64,000 nt of DNA from Neckera pumila (GCA_963969595.1 OZ018412.1:808501-872500); one strand, 5' to 3'; shown: positions 24,235 through 37,646, counted from the first letter of the stretch. Notes: generated from the sequence alone by a model not told the origin. Numbers and translations: made by a program.

Positions 24235-27200
24235 CTAGCTTGCCGTTAAGAATGAATTCAAAGAGTAACCACCATTTTGAAAAAAAATTCATACAGATGT
24301 GACCTTGTGAAGTGCAGCTGCCCGGATTTTTGCAGGGACAAAAAGAAGATTTTTGAGAATTTAAACGCTATTATCTTGCAATTCACACGGTGGAAATTTT
24401 TGTAATTTTTTCCACAACTTTTCAAACTAGTGTACTACAAGATCCTATGGTTCCATTTGTCCAAAAAATGTTTTTCTTCTAAAATTTGGTACTTATACTA
24501 GAAATGGCAGTTTTGGAGAGGTTTTGGTGAAAACATAGTCTCTAACTTTTAGGGGTATTAAGAATACCAACACTTTCTCCAATTAGTATATTTTTCAACA
24601 ATAAGCAAATACTAAATGCTTTATAGGAATTTCCTTATAAAAGACTTTAGATTGTAACGGTTTTAGTCTTGAACATGAAAACAAAAGCCATCTCAATCTA
24701 GTGTGTATATAAGAATGAAACTTTGAAAAAAATAAAAAAAAATAAAAAATCACTGCTTGAACTCAGGCAACAACCTGAAACATTTATTTTGGAATTAATC
24801 CCTAAAAGAAGATCAAATGTTCTAGTTTTAAACAACATACAAACACAAACACATCTAAAGCATTCAAAATCTTTGTTTTTCATCCATCTAATTATTGTAG
24901 ATCCTTCTATTAATATTTTAGCCTTTGTTTGGTATATATTGTATACCTTTTATTCTTTATCATTCAGAAAACATAGTGCAAGGATTCTTCAATCAAAAAG
25001 AGAAGTTGATTTCATACAAAGTACAAAATGTGTTGCCACCAAGTATATATCAAAATCGCAACTATGCCATTCAGTTTGGATACCTCACTTCCATCAAACG
25101 TAGTTTAGGATCATCTTGATCCAAAATTTGTACAACTTCATATTGCAAATATTCTATAAGTCAAGGGAAATAGTTATATTTAACTTCAAAAATTAAATTT
25201 TTTTTAAGGAAAAATTGACTCTTCAGAACCAATGTCAACAAATAAATATAATAAAATTTCTTAAAAAACCACCATAATTAGAACTTAACATTTTGAACCT
25301 AAAAAAAATCTTATGAAATTACAAATATTCAATCTTTAGTCAATTTTAGAAAGAATTTTTAATCTTTGGTTTCAAATAATGTATAAAAATATTAGAAAAT
25401 GCAACAATTGATCAAATTGTATTGATATGATCTATAGATTGTATTTTACAACATTTGTTTGAAATCCATCTTTAATTTATTATTCTAAGTTTCATTGTGT
25501 AGTACCGTACACCTTTGTAGTTTTGATATTTGGACTACAAGGAGTTGAGGACCAAAGGGTAGTTCAAATTTCCAAAATTATAAAGATGTATTATAAAACG
25601 GAACTTAGAACTATTCTTTAATGATAATTTCCAAACAATAGTTGTAAAATATGGTCCATAGATCATATCCATGTAGTTAGATCAACTAGTACAATAGACC
25701 AATATTTTTCAATAAAATTTGAAGCAAAAAATAAGGATTCCTTCTACAATTGATTTTAGATTATATATTTGTCATTTTCACATTTATGTTCAAAAAATTA
25801 AGTTCTAATCTTAGTGATTTTTGAAGATTTTTATTTTACTTTTTAATTCAAGTCCTTTATAAAAGTTCTTTTTTATGTTGCAAAGTTGCTGTTGAGACCA
25901 AATCTACCATCACCCTTTAAACTATAGAATATTTGCAAAGCAAAGTCTTCAAAATTATTCCATACAAATATTAAAGAAATAACACAAGAATCTTTAAAAA
26001 AATCAATGAATGAGAAAACGCATTTTTGTGTGCTTGGAATGTGTGAGTTCATTTGTTGTTTGAAACTTGAATGTCTAGTCTTTAAGGGATTCAGAAGTTA
26101 AAGGATTGTTGTTACTTTTTGTAGGACAATTGCACAAAGTTGTATTTCAAAATATTTAAGTCTTTAATTTTTTGTTTTGTGACTATCTATGAATGGTAAC
26201 TTTATATTTATTTTTGAAATAAAATAAAATATATTCTTTAACTCATAAAAAATATAGATTTTTTTTAAAATTCGTAAGTAGCATAAATTTTTGAAGAAAA
26301 ATTGAAGAAAATGCATATCAAATTCAAAACATGCCCAAGAAATTTGATTTTTTTGTATAGATATTAATATAACGTAAAACATCAAGGTGTAAATCAAATT
26401 TTTGAGTCATCTTATAATTAGGAAGTCAAAACACCACAATGATAGGCAGGAAGTACAAATTGCAAAAAAAATATTCAATAATAGGAATATTTGAAATTTT
26501 TAAAATTAAAGTAGAGAATAGACTTTTTTAACTTTTTGAATCCTTTCTTACACTCAAATTCAAAAGAGATAATTGAAGTAGGATGCTAAAAGTTGTCAAA
26601 ATACATGATTAGTGATATGTGGATTAAACATCTTATTTGTAGAAAGTCAATAATACCAAAATAAAGGGTAGGATTAACACCATGAATGTTTTTATTTATT
26701 TGTAATTTGTAATCTTTTCTAAATTTAATTTCTAATTTTTAGATAGCTCTTACTTTCATGATCATGCATGATTGCATGCTAGAACCTTATGGTTGGAATA
26801 AGAACCCTTGATTCATTTAGTTTTTCATTGACATATTTTATTTTTCATTTCTTCTAATTTCAGATGTTACTAGAGAAATTTCTAAAGAAGTTTTTTTTCT
26901 TTAAAATCAATAATTATTTTGATACCCAAACTCCTAATATTATAATTTTATTTGTTTCTTCTTTGTTCTAGATACTAAATCTCAATTGTTGTTTTATAAT
27001 TGTTTTATTTTAGTCTTCATTTATGTGTTATTGCTCCAATGTAATGAAACAAAAAGCTAATAACATTCATTATAGACTAAAATTGTTGCCATCTTCAATG
27101 AAATCTTATGGTATATTTTACATCTTTATTAGTAGCCATAGAGATATAAGGGGGATATAAGGAAGAGCTTCTCTTACTTGAGAACTTGTGCGCATGAAAG

Positions 27201-27880
27201 AAGGACTTTTGAAGTGTTAATTGCATGCAGCAATATTATAATTCAATAATTTTGTTCAAACCAATTGTAAAAGAATACACATCAAAATGCTCTAGCAATA
27301 TTTTAACACACAAATCTTGTTAAAAGAAAATGAACCCAACATCCATAAAAATTGCACTCATACTATGTTATATCACCCCTTGGTAATCAATGTATATGAG
27401 TTCATAAGTGTGACTCTAACAAATCATTCCTTTTGTCTATATTAGTTCACAATCATGACTCTTTTGTATAACCTCTCTGGTAATCAACATGCATGAATTA
27501 ACGATCAATTAACCCTTTTATATTATCCTTTTGGTCACCAATTTACATGACTTCATAATCTGGCTCTTTGATGCTTTTATATTAACCTTTTTATAACCAA
27601 CGTACATAAGTTCATAATTTGACATGTAGAAAGTGTCCAATCACATGTGTTTACAATAGCAAATATTGTCTACAAATATTGGAATGAGATAGTAGAGAGT
27701 GTCATAACAATGAGTCAAAAGTATACCACAATTGTTAAGTGCTCACACTCTAAAAATATTAGAATCATACCCTAAGCAACCAACATGATTAATAGGAATT
27801 TAATAGCTCTTTACTGTTGAAAAATCCAAAGAAGTTTGTTTGTTTCTCAACCCCACATTGTAATGTAAAATACGATTGAC
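24235..27880. other. AT-rich intergenic DNA, no gene seen
   Basis: This 3.6 kb is strongly AT-rich with homopolymer tracts. The longest ORF (24723-25103, plus) is low-complexity Lys/Ile/Ser and has no motif. At about 27370-27625 a 70-80-bp phrase (CCTTTTGGTAACCAA.., ACATGAGTTCATAAT..) recurs about four times in degenerate form. Confidence 0.6.
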
Positions 27881-28166
27881 ATTAGATGAGATTCGGGGGT
27901 CTTAAAAGGCTTTGAGTTCCCCTGTTGTTTGTTGCGTTCCCAGACTGCGGGAACGCAACAGCAGCAGCTGGCTGACGTGGTCGAGCGACTGTCACGTCAT
28001 TTTTTGAAAAAATAAAATAAAATAAAAAATTTGCTTCAAATGATATTTTGGTAATTTTTTTTTTTTTTTTTAAATTCTGACATACCCGTACCGGCATTCA
28101 CTGAATCTGGGCAAATCAGGGAATAGGCCTGAAACGGCCCTCCAAGACCCCCAAATATCATCTAAT
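27881..28166. mobile_element. MITE, family M1 copy 1
   Basis: The ends ATTAGATGAGATTCGGGGGT and (reverse complement) ATTAGATGATATTTGGGGGT are inverted, with further inverted similarity inside. Between them are a GCGTTCCCAGACTGCGGGAACGC-type hairpin, GACGTGGTCGAGCGACTGTC, an A/T tract and CGGCATTCACTGAATCTGGG. The same parts in the same order occur at 51298-51617, 52688-52980 (inverted) and, more diverged, 33161-33428. There is no ORF. Confidence 0.88.
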
Positions 28167-28611
28167 GGCTGAATAGAAAATCATAGCCTCAACAACTTGC
28201 TTTCTATTCCAATTGAAAGTTCTCAGTGAACATCAAAATTGCAATTTTATTGCAATTTTGAAGCTCAATAGCTTAAAAGTCCAAAATGCACTAAAAAAAA
28301 ACGGATTTCATTTCAACTTTTTTGAATATAAACTTAAAAAGGATTTCACTTACACTCTTAGTTTGTTTCTGGTATTTACATTTTTAATGAAATTTTGTAT
28401 CATTTGATGTGTAAACATTTCAAAAGGAAAAAGGAAAATAAAAGATAAGGCATGGATATGTGGACTACCTTTATAAGAGTCAATGCGATACCATGTGATA
28501 ACACACTTATTGCTAAAACCAATGGCACTTTTAGGGTGCATATCTTCACTTATTTCATCTTGAGCATCTTAGGACTATAATCAAAACACTGAATAAATAT
28601 AAAGAACTCAT

Positions 28612-28855
28612 ATTTAGGGCTGCTTTAGACTACGGTAGAGAAATACATCGGTAGGTCAAGAAGTTTTGGCCAAGACATGGTTACTTGAGGCAATTGGTGG
28701 GATGTTGGATAAGATGGAAAGACAATAAAATAGTGTCTCATGAAATCTTGACCAATTGCAGTGTAAATACCAACCAAGGAAGTCTTCTGGACAACTTCAA
28801 CAAATTAAAGTCCACTGGTGAACTTCACCAATAAGAAAGTTTTGGATGGCCACAA
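28612..28855 (-). repeat. Diverged inverted copy of the 10.9-12.3 kb repeat
   Basis: GCTTTAGACTACGGTAGAGA followed by GGTCAAGAAGTTTTGGCCAA and onward to AAGAAAGTTTTGG matches the reverse complement of 12050-12262 at roughly 80 percent by eye, and its first 15 bp match the left end at 10975. It is a fragment or internally deleted relative; no ORF. Confidence 0.8.
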
Positions 28856-31090
28856 ACTCATATTAAGAACGCAACCTCTCACACCACAACAAAGCCTTTG
28901 CACTCCTTCATGCATACCGTACATGTAGGTTTAATTCGGCACCTAAGTGCCAAAATAGTTTCTCTTTTGTTTACAAAGGATTTGAGATAGTTGGATTTCT
29001 TAGTATTACTGTTTTGGTATTTTGGTGTCCAAACTCTTTTGTAGTAGGCAACTTCTTGATTTTTTTATATTGGAAAACCTATCATATGGGGCTTAAGGCA
29101 TGATGTAGATTTTCAAAAATATTAAAAAGACTGGCATTATAGATGAAATTTTTTTGCAACATTTTGAACATTTTACTTGTAATATTCCAAATGTTCATAT
29201 ATTCCAAAAAACACTTAATTTATGACTTAGCATAACCTTCACCCAGAGTAAAAGATATTGAATTAAATTTTTTTTTTGAATTAGAAAATTTAAAAATGAT
29301 TTTTATTTTAGTTGAATTAGCAAATTAGTCTCTATACCTTAAATTAGGTTTCTTGTTTTGTTTTGTTTATTTGGTACATTGAGGTCTAAGAAATGGTGAG
29401 TCCCCCAGTTGTATTTTTTGTACCGTTGGGAAGCTCTTTTGTGAGAAGAGGTGCATAGACTTTATTTCGTGGTATTTGGACCTAGGGTATGAAAATTATG
29501 GATTTTTGAGTGATCTTTAAACTAAAAAATTGAATGAAATTATCTCTTATTTAAAATAAATTTTTTTCTTACCTCATATGTCAAAGTGCCATGAAACAAA
29601 GACCTTACATCCTTTTGTGTGTAAACCTCTCTCTTTGTCTTCGTATCAAGAACAAAATCGCTTACACCTCAACAAAGCCCTTGCACTTCTTTGTGCATGA
29701 AAGATATTGAGTTTCAAAATAAAGAATTAAAAAAATTATTTTGGGTTTTTTATTTTGGATGTGGCACAGCACAAGGCACACCAATAATCCTTGAAATCAA
29801 AGCCTAAATTTTTAGAAATTAGTGTTGTGAAAAAATATATTTTTTGTATGGACAAAAAACAAATATTGCACAAGACAACATATTTTTTTCTTTCAACAAA
29901 CTAATTAATTATTCAACAAAGAATGTTTGTCCTCTACATAGAATAACCAATCTATTTGACTATTTTAGTTGTTTGGCTATTCAAGGATTTCAAATTTGCT
30001 AAAGAAATTGGTAAATGCCTAGAGAAAAAATAGTACTCCGTATATAGTATGCTGATATTCCAAAACTCATTGGTTATGCTTTATTTTTTTATCTTTTTAA
30101 AATACTCTTTTTGTTTCCAATTAAGAAAAAAAGAAAAGATTGTCTCTATATTTTAACTTCCAAGCCTGTAAGAGAGATCTTATCTAATTACAACACGGCA
30201 AAATGACGAGTATATGATCACTTCTTTAAACTTAAAATTTATATTTTCATAAGTTTCCATATTGGATCTTTTTATAAGTGAAATATTTTATTCATATTTT
30301 GTAGAGATGTAATCCCATATCTTCTACACGTCATAAAATTTTAAAATTTCTATGTGGTACTTTGGTCATTGTCGATGTTGGTTACAATGAAAATATATAT
30401 ATATTTTAAATTAAATATTAAATATTAAAAAAAAAATCTTTTTTTTTAACTTAAAAAAAGAAAAAAAAGAAAAAAAAGAAAGATATCATTTTCTTGTGTA
30501 CGTTTGTGTATTTAAAATGTTGCTACATTTGTTATTGATGATGAGATGGTTTTTTAAAAAGTGCATAATTCTATTTTTTAAATGTTTCTCCCTTGGAAAA
30601 CAATCATCAACAATGCAAACACTACAAGAGAATGGTGTGTTTTAAATGAATTTTTTAGTATAGTCCTAGAGATAAGATTTAAAGTAATGATCTTTAAGGC
30701 AATTTTCAGCAAAATTTTACTAGAAATACATGTGTGTCTAATAAAATTTTGCTGAAAATTGCTTTAAAGGTTATTACTTAAAACCTTACCTCTAGGACTA
30801 TTGTGAGGTACTTTTTCACTAACTTTTACTTTTTGTCAAGTACCAGTAGTATAGGAGTTCATCTGTGGATAAGCCAACGTAGTCTATTGTTAGTGCATCT
30901 AATGTCACTTTTAAAGTAGATTTAGGTTATGTGTAAACTAACTTTATAAATCATACCTGGAAACTTTAATCTTATACTTATTCTTTTTCTTTCTTTCTTT
31001 ATTCCTAGGTTCTCTCAATTTGGTGGACAGTCCATTACCGTTAATGCAGACACAATGTTCTATGAGTCCCAGTCCTATATAGTGTTCTAG
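28856..31090. other. AT-rich intergenic DNA with one hairpin
   Basis: No gene is visible. Poly-A/poly-T runs are frequent, with a purine tract of AAAAAAAG type near 30455-30480. The only structured feature I see is the hairpin at 30659-30801. Confidence 0.6.
30659..30801. mobile_element. 143-bp hairpin, pre-miRNA-like size
   Basis: The left arm ATAGTCCTAGAGATAAGATT...GCAATTTTCAGCAAAATTTTA pairs with the right arm TAAAATTTTGCTGAAAATTGC...AATCCTTACCTCTAGGACTAT-type sequence over about 60 bp with around 9 mismatches and a loop of about 22 nt. A small foldback transposon is the simplest reading; an RNA precursor is possible. Confidence 0.8.
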
Positions 31091-31094
31091 GGTG

Positions 31095-31745
31095 GACAAC
31101 ACGTCTTTGGCAACACGTCAGGTTGGGCAACACGTTTTATACATGGATGCAGCCTATGACCTAATCATATATATACAAGATAATACTTTTAAAATATACA
31201 AATAATTCTTTAATTAACACATTTTTATGTGTTGGACAATAGGGCCAGTAATTGCTCTTTTTGAGCTTTTCGAATCTATGTGCAAGATGCCTATACGTGG
31301 CAGTCTCAGTAGGCAATACGTCCAGTATACAAGGTATGAAATGTTTAGGCCAAAAATACCAGATTCTTGATCTTTGAGCTTTCTCCTTTCTTTTTAAGAT
31401 TGGGCAACAAGTCTCAGGGTAAGTCGTCTCTAAACATAGACAAACATATATCAAACACAAGAACATATAATCTCACGATTCCGTCCAATTCTAAATCCAA
31501 AATATGAATTACAAGTTATTTTATAAGTTGTAGGATTTATAATTGTACACAAAGTTAAAACCTAGACCCAAACTAGGTTCACGGCCCAAGGGCCATTCAA
31601 AAAATTTGGACCCTTTTTTATTTTGTTTTAATCAAAGACAAAAGACTCAAATCCGCGGACTCGGACCCTATGGCCGTGGCCCAGACCTATGACCGTGGTT
31701 GATAACCGGCAACACGTCAGGGTATCAGTAGGGCAATAGGTCGGG
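31095..31745 (+). promoter_or_regulatory. Cluster of GGCAACACGTC-like motifs
   Basis: Variants of GGCAACACGTCAGG occur at 31095, 31109, 31125, 31312, 31402, 31708 and 31731, all on the plus strand. Five keep an ACGT core, the binding core of plant bZIP/bHLH factors. The cluster ends where a GC-rich patch begins. It could be a promoter or simply a degenerate repeat. Confidence 0.35.
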
Positions 31746-32330
31746 TATCGGGGTCGGGCCGGAGGTCTCGATCGGGCGCTGAAACCTGTCCGTCGCCGCT
31801 TCCTGCTTCGCCGCGCGCTTCCGCGTTGGACTGCCTGCACTTGACTTCGGCGATCAAAATGTTTGGTCAATTCACACAATTTCTGGTCGTATTGCACAAT
31901 TTCCACTCAATGTCAATTCGAATCACCCTCTACGGCTTCTCTAGCTGCAGCTGCTTCCCTGCGTCGTCTCGCTTGCAGCGCGAGTCTCAGCTCTTTGCTC
32001 ATGAGCCGAAACTCAAATTGAAGTTGCTGATCTCGGCAGTGTTCGTCACGAATGGAGTTTCAAACTCTAAATTGGCCTCAATTCTGCATGACCAGAACGC
32101 ACCAGCGCCTGATGCACTCTCCACCGTCACTTCCGGGCTGTGCGACTTCTTGCTGGCGAGCACGGAAGCCAAATTCTCACCGATGAGATGAGGTACGCCA
32201 CACAGAAGCCTCCCTGGCTGAACACCAACTCTCAAACCCCAAAAACTCACAGCATTTCACCGCACTCAACCCACACAATTCCAGCCCATACAACTTGCAC
32301 TCAAACTGCACCAACTGCAAAGGGAAATTA
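31620..32330. other. GC-rich island without recognised product
   Basis: This 700 bp has CpG-rich, gene-like composition in AT-rich surroundings. Open frames exist on both strands (for example 31826-32191 plus and 31999-32250 minus) but I recognise none and cannot link exons. It may be the 5' end of a gene, a gene fragment captured by a transposon, or a regulatory island. It is followed at 32560-32590 by a GA-rich tract. Confidence 0.4.
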
Positions 32331-32539
32331 CATTGCGACCCAACTCCCGCAACACACACACTTATTCCCTCCTCTCCCTCAGATCTTCCACTACAGTGAC
32401 CCGCAAACCACAGCAACCAACACCAGCACGAAGTACAGCAACTCCAAAGACACCAAAAAAACCGCACAGATTGCACAAACTCAAATTTTATTGCATGTGG
32501 CAAGATTATACGCGCAAGAATTACAGTACTAGGAGAGAC

Positions 32540-33160
32540 TCTAAAATCTGTACTTCAGGAGAGAGAGAGAATGAGAGAGAAAGAAGAATAAGAGGCAAGA
32601 GGAGGGGGGTGATTGGAAGCGACCAGCAGTTGCAACGTTTCCAACACCACTCCCCAAATCTTCATTTTTCTTTTTCTTTTTTTCTTTATCTCTTATTTTC
32701 TTTATCTTTATCTTTTACTTTTATTTTGCATTTCCAATTAACTACCTACTTCAAGGTTTTTGAATCATTTCCACATTGGAAGCTAAAATAAGTCTATTTT
32801 TATACTAGATACTAGAAATAGAGTAAAATATATATATAAAGTTCACAAAAAAACGAAAATGTAGCTCTAAAGATCAAAAAGTTAGACTACAACTATACTT
32901 AAAAAATCACTTAAAACACCCCTTTCTCTTGTAGTAAAAGCCTTAGTCACACTATTTAAATTTACAAATGTAAGCTTGCTTATCAATCATGATGCAATGT
33001 ATAGTAGAAAATAAATTAAGCTTCTCCATAATCTATTATTTACCTTCATATAGATAAAAAATTTGAACAAGAATGGTTGTCTAATGTAAACAAAAAAGGC
33101 TTATGAGCGAGTCTGAGTAGAAATACAATAAATGGCACCGCTTCCATTTACACAGTGGAT
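32540..33160. other. GA tract and AT-rich DNA
   Basis: A GAGAGAGAGAGA-type simple repeat at about 32560-32590 is followed by a CTTT/TTTATC-rich tract and AT-rich sequence. No gene is seen. Confidence 0.6.
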
Positions 33161-33428
33161 TACATTTGAGACCTCTAAGAGACTGTAAATTCTCCTGCAT
33201 TCCCACAATGTTTCCAGACTGCGGGAATGCAGGATAAGTACTGGTTGATGTGGCCAAGACTGTGCCACGTCATTTTTGTTAAAAAATAAAAAAATTGTTT
33301 AGAATGATATTTGGTAAAGAAAAGAAAAGAAAATTCTGACAGCCTATACCGTCTATTTGCAGAATCGGGCCAAATTTGGGAACGGGCCTGAAACGGCCCT
33401 CTAATGCCTTCAAATGTCATCTAGTACA
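33161..33428. mobile_element. MITE, family M1 diverged copy
   Basis: It has the family parts in order: inverted ends (ACATTTGAGACCTC / CCTTCAAATGTCATCTAG), CCAGACTGCGGGAATGCAG, GTGCCACGTCATTTTTG, an A-rich centre, GGGAACGGGCCTGAAACGGC. It is clearly more diverged than the three other copies. A possible ACAGTG repeat at 33152 and 33426 flanks it. Confidence 0.75.
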
Positions 33429-35077
33429 GTGTAAAATGCTCTTTGAAGCTCCTAAACCAAGAGAATGGGCTACGGATGTCTATGACTAAGAGAATGCTTG
33501 CATTTTTGTTGCCTTGTTGCCATGAGATGAGTGTTTTTGGAAGAGACTATTTTTCTACAGGGATCTAATTTAGCTGCCTACTTGATTTTTCCATATTATC
33601 TCTATGAATTGAATTATATACAAACATAGTTTTGTGGAATGTATTTCCAAAAGTCTATCATGATAAAAAAATGAGTACTATGCAAAATGCTACAAAAATT
33701 GCATGGTCTTTTTAAAATGACCCCCCTTCATTATCCTCTCAGAAAAAGTAAACAATCCCTTGACGAGGTAGAATATGCATAATTTTCTTGAAATAAAAAA
33801 TTTCTCCTTTAATATTCCTGTGATAATCTCTATTAATGATCTTTGTTGATACAAAGATGTAATCTCTGTTGTTAATTTTAGGGCATCTTCCATTTTCCAT
33901 TGGTACACCTTTACAAAATTCTAGTCTTTGTACAAGCTTTGTTGTTGAGCTTTGGTCCCCTTATCATATTGATTTTGTCAGGTGTGTAGAAGATGGCCCT
34001 ACAAGTATGACTTAGCTAAGAACTCTTTATTTTAGTTTTGAGCCTTAAAACATTTGTTGCATTTTTAAACAATTTTAAAATATTCTTGGTATTTTTTCTT
34101 GTATTTTTTATGCCAATAAAAAATTTGAATCCTATTTTCAAAAGATGACACTCATAAAAGTATAAGACCCTTTGTAAATTTGTTTTGCAAAAACCTTGTT
34201 CTATTCACTTGTTAGAATACAATTTTGTAGTGCTTTATTAGCTTTTAACAACATAAAAGCATGTTTTGTATTGAAAAAAGCTAAAAGTGAAGAAATTTGA
34301 CTAGGACCTTCAAACTCAAAAAATAAAACACTACTACAAAGATAGAGCCTCTTGTAAGATATGTTCATCCATAATCATCATTATCCACAATGTAGCACTT
34401 ACATTTGAACTAAAAAATAATACTAAAACCTAAGTATTGATTACACAAGATACACAACTAGAATATGACAACATGTGAAAACCTTTGAGAGCGTAGTGTA
34501 AATTTTTGGTACATATGGAGTCAATAGTTTAAAAAATCATACATTATCTATAAAGTATCCAAATAATGCATGCTAGAGTCACTTAAAATCTTTTTTTGTT
34601 TGCCAATAAGTATTGTTAAAAAAATTTTATGCCTCATAATAGTAGTGATGTTCAGTTGCCATTAAGGTCATTTGTTCTTAAAGCAACCATTTAAGATCTA
34701 ATTGCCTTTTTGGAAAAGTTGAACTCCTTGAAACAATTGTTAGTAAATTTTCATAGGAAGAAAAATGGAATTGACAAGTTGTTTCATGTTTTTGGGCCTT
34801 CATGAAATTCATTACAATTCTTTTTGGTTTAAATGTATTGGTCACCAAAAGCAACTACCTCCTAAAATATACTATTGGTCTATTGAAGAAAGCAAAATGT
34901 ACCTCTGTAAGTCTGTGCCATGTTCACTTTTAGAACACGGTCATGAGCAACTAGAGCATGGTCGCCTTTCAGAGCAGCTACTTAAGTGACCAACATGCCT
35001 GCTTGTACCTCAGCGTCACAAGAAGTATCTATCATCCATCCATTTGGACCACGCATTACTACTATCAGGAAAGTACC
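33429..35077. other. AT-rich intergenic DNA, no gene seen
   Basis: There is no coding signal and no recognised element up to the LTR boundary. The 74-codon ORF at 34765-34989 has no motif. Confidence 0.6.
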
Positions 35078-35798
35078 TGGAAACACAATTTTCCCTTCTT
35101 TTTGAATTATCTTTAAAGTGAAATTACATTTTTTCTAATGTTTCTTGTATTCTATCTTATCCTATGTATCTTAAACTCTTATTTGACTTGGAGTTGAACT
35201 TTGCTTCTATTGTCTTCTTAACTATTTGATTTATCTTGGATAACTGTCTTTTGTTGTACTTTTAATTCTTTGATTTTTCTTGAGTCTTGAATTGGTCTTG
35301 GAGAATTGGTCTTTAGAATTGTCTTTTATTGTCTTCTTAATTCTCCAAATTGTCTTGAAGATTTAGTCTTGAGTAATTTGAGCTTTTATTGATGTTCGTA
35401 AAATAATGAATACAATAAAGGTCAATTCCTCCTTTTATAGTTTCCCGCGGTCATATGGAATTTTCTAGTTTCCCTAACCGTTTTGTTCCACGGCCATAAG
35501 TCATTTAGGAAACCCTAACTTCTTTATAACTAACTAATTAATTCTTTACTACTTCCTAATAACTTCTACTAATTACTATGTACTAACTTTATTACAATGT
35601 CTTTTAAGTTTCTTATTAGTATAAAATTGCCTATTTCAAAAACTAATAATTCTTTATTGGAAACTTCTTTTCCTTTATTTCTTGAATATTCTTGTAAACT
35701 GAAGTATATGCTTGGTATCCACATGTAATTTTGCTAGTCTCTTAATGAATAATTAGGATAAATTAATTTCCAAAAATTTTCAAAATATTGGGTTAACA
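35078..35798 (-). repeat. LTR (3' LTR in element orientation)
   Basis: 721 bp, TGGAAACACAATTTTCCC... to ...GGGTTAACA on the plus strand. By eye it differs from the partner LTR by five substitutions, all transitions, and one single-base indel. Confidence 0.95.
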
Positions 35799-35813
35799 TT
35801 TACCCCCTCCATT
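35799..35813 (-). other. Polypurine tract
   Basis: On the minus strand AATGGAGGGGGTAAA directly abuts the LTR start TGTTAACCC, the expected position and composition of the plus-strand primer. Confidence 0.85.
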
Positions 35814-37641
35814 ACAAAAAATCATGTCCTCATGATTTATGAGTAAATTCTAAAATTACGTGAATCATGATGTGGTATGTTGAGATTGGGATAAGTAGCT
35901 GTAAAATCAAATTCTTTGTATGTGAAAATTTGAGCTTTTGTATTATTGTACATATGTTCAAAACCTTGTATAAAATCAATTTTTCTTAAGGTCATTGGAA
36001 AATTTGGATAACGTTTTTGTAAAAAATCAAACCATACATCTTTGATCTTGTGGAGAAATGCTTTGTCAAATTCTTTTAACTCCTTGCTTACTATTTGAAA
36101 TATAGATTGGTTTTTGGATTAAAATCGGGATATTATTTGTGTATTTGTAGTTTCATTCCTCCACCAAGGTCTTAACAATTTCATTAATAATTCATTGGCA
36201 AAGAAAATTTTATGATGGCTTACAATCATTTGATAAGATCGAGTGATATAGCAAATGACGTAACAAACAGGAGATGCCGTATGTACTTCAACCATGCCTT
36301 TTTCAATAATAAGGTCTCCTATATGCCACATAAATACTATTAATTCCTTTAATTCAAGACTTGTTTTTAACCAAATGTTTGTAAATTCATGTTTATCAAT
36401 GAGAATTTTGTATATAATATGGGTTAGACCATCCATTTCCAAAAATAATTTTACTCATAATTTCATAATGTTGTTTTAAAGATGTTGCTGGGTATATAAA
36501 ACTTTGTATATCATAAAGTTTGTCTTTAAAAACTTTATTTTTTAATTTTTGATGGAATTGTTGTTGGTCTTGTTCTGGATGTGATGACCCTTCATCCATA
36601 CTCTTAAGGTTAATAGAATTTTTCTTTGGAATAATGGATATATTGTCTTAAATAGTATTTTGTAGTTGTTGTCATGTTATGCGAGTCACTTCATGGGAAG
36701 CTTCCTCAGCGCAAATAGCCATTTTCAATCTTTTTACTTCCAATTTTAATGTTTGGTTTCCTTCATATAAGTTGAAGTTTTGGTTAAATTTAAATTCTTG
36801 TTCTTTGATATGAATTGAATTATGCTTGATGTATTTTTGAGGATTCTTTTCTTGCAGAAATTCCGGTATTTCTTTCTATGATTGGTCTGCTCTTTGTGTT
36901 TTGGTAATTATAATATCTTTTTTGTTTAGCCTCTCCGTTTGATGATCCATTGGATTCCTCTCTCCTTTTGTGGTCTTGATATTAGGGTTAGATAACCCTA
37001 AGTTTTCATGTGTACTTTCATTGTCAGAGGCGGTGGCAATGTTTCGGGACTGTCTTGTGTTTGGATCCGTTGTATTGTTGTTGAAAATAATTTGATAGTC
37101 TTTGGGCAAAATTTTTGGTTGTAGTTTTTCTCTTTTGTTCCTGGCGGTCTTGGCCTTTGTCGCTGGTCTCTTTGTGTTTGCTGGTGTTTTGTGTGTCATC
37201 GTTCTACCCTTTGCTTTGTCTTTCACCTTGTGTAGCTTGTCCTTGCGTTATGCAGCCGATTCCCTTGCCTTTCGTTTGTTTTTCCCGAGGGTGGCCGCAA
37301 CAGTCGAAGCCGTCGTCCGCACGGCCTTAGGAGGAGCCTTTATTGTTGGAGCGGAAGCCAGAGCTGGAGTTGGAGTTGGCGTTGGAGCAACGCTGGGCGG
37401 GGTGGACTAGGTGGAGTGGGATTGGGGAAGCGCAGCAGCAGTTGGTGCAACCAAAGCATCGTCCTCCTTTATCTCTCTATTTTCGTCCTCCTCATCCTCC
37501 TCGTTTTTTTGGACATCAAACACGCCCTCAATGCTCACATTTGCGCCAGTAACGGGCTGGTTGTCATCTTCTTCTTAAAAGTCCTTGTCTTCCTCCTCAT
37601 CGTCGGGGTCCTCATCCTTGTGAATGGCCATGTGTTTTGAG
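35814..37641 (-). pseudogene. Downstream ORF region of the retrotransposon (distal part)
   Basis: Minus-strand open segments at 36876-37226 (Lys/Thr/Asn-rich, basic), 36396-36599 and 36119-36442 follow the integrase region in element order and are separated from it by the nested elements. They have no motif I know. An Ala/Pro/Thr-rich low-complexity stretch lies at about 37260-37620. Together with 41528-43560 this is probably the remains of the extra 3' ORF seen in some large gypsy elements. Confidence 0.4.
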
Positions 37642-37646
37642 TCACC

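Noticed and set aside
24723..25103. 126-codon ORF as a gene
   Set aside because: Low-complexity composition in AT-rich DNA, no motif and no gene-like codon use.
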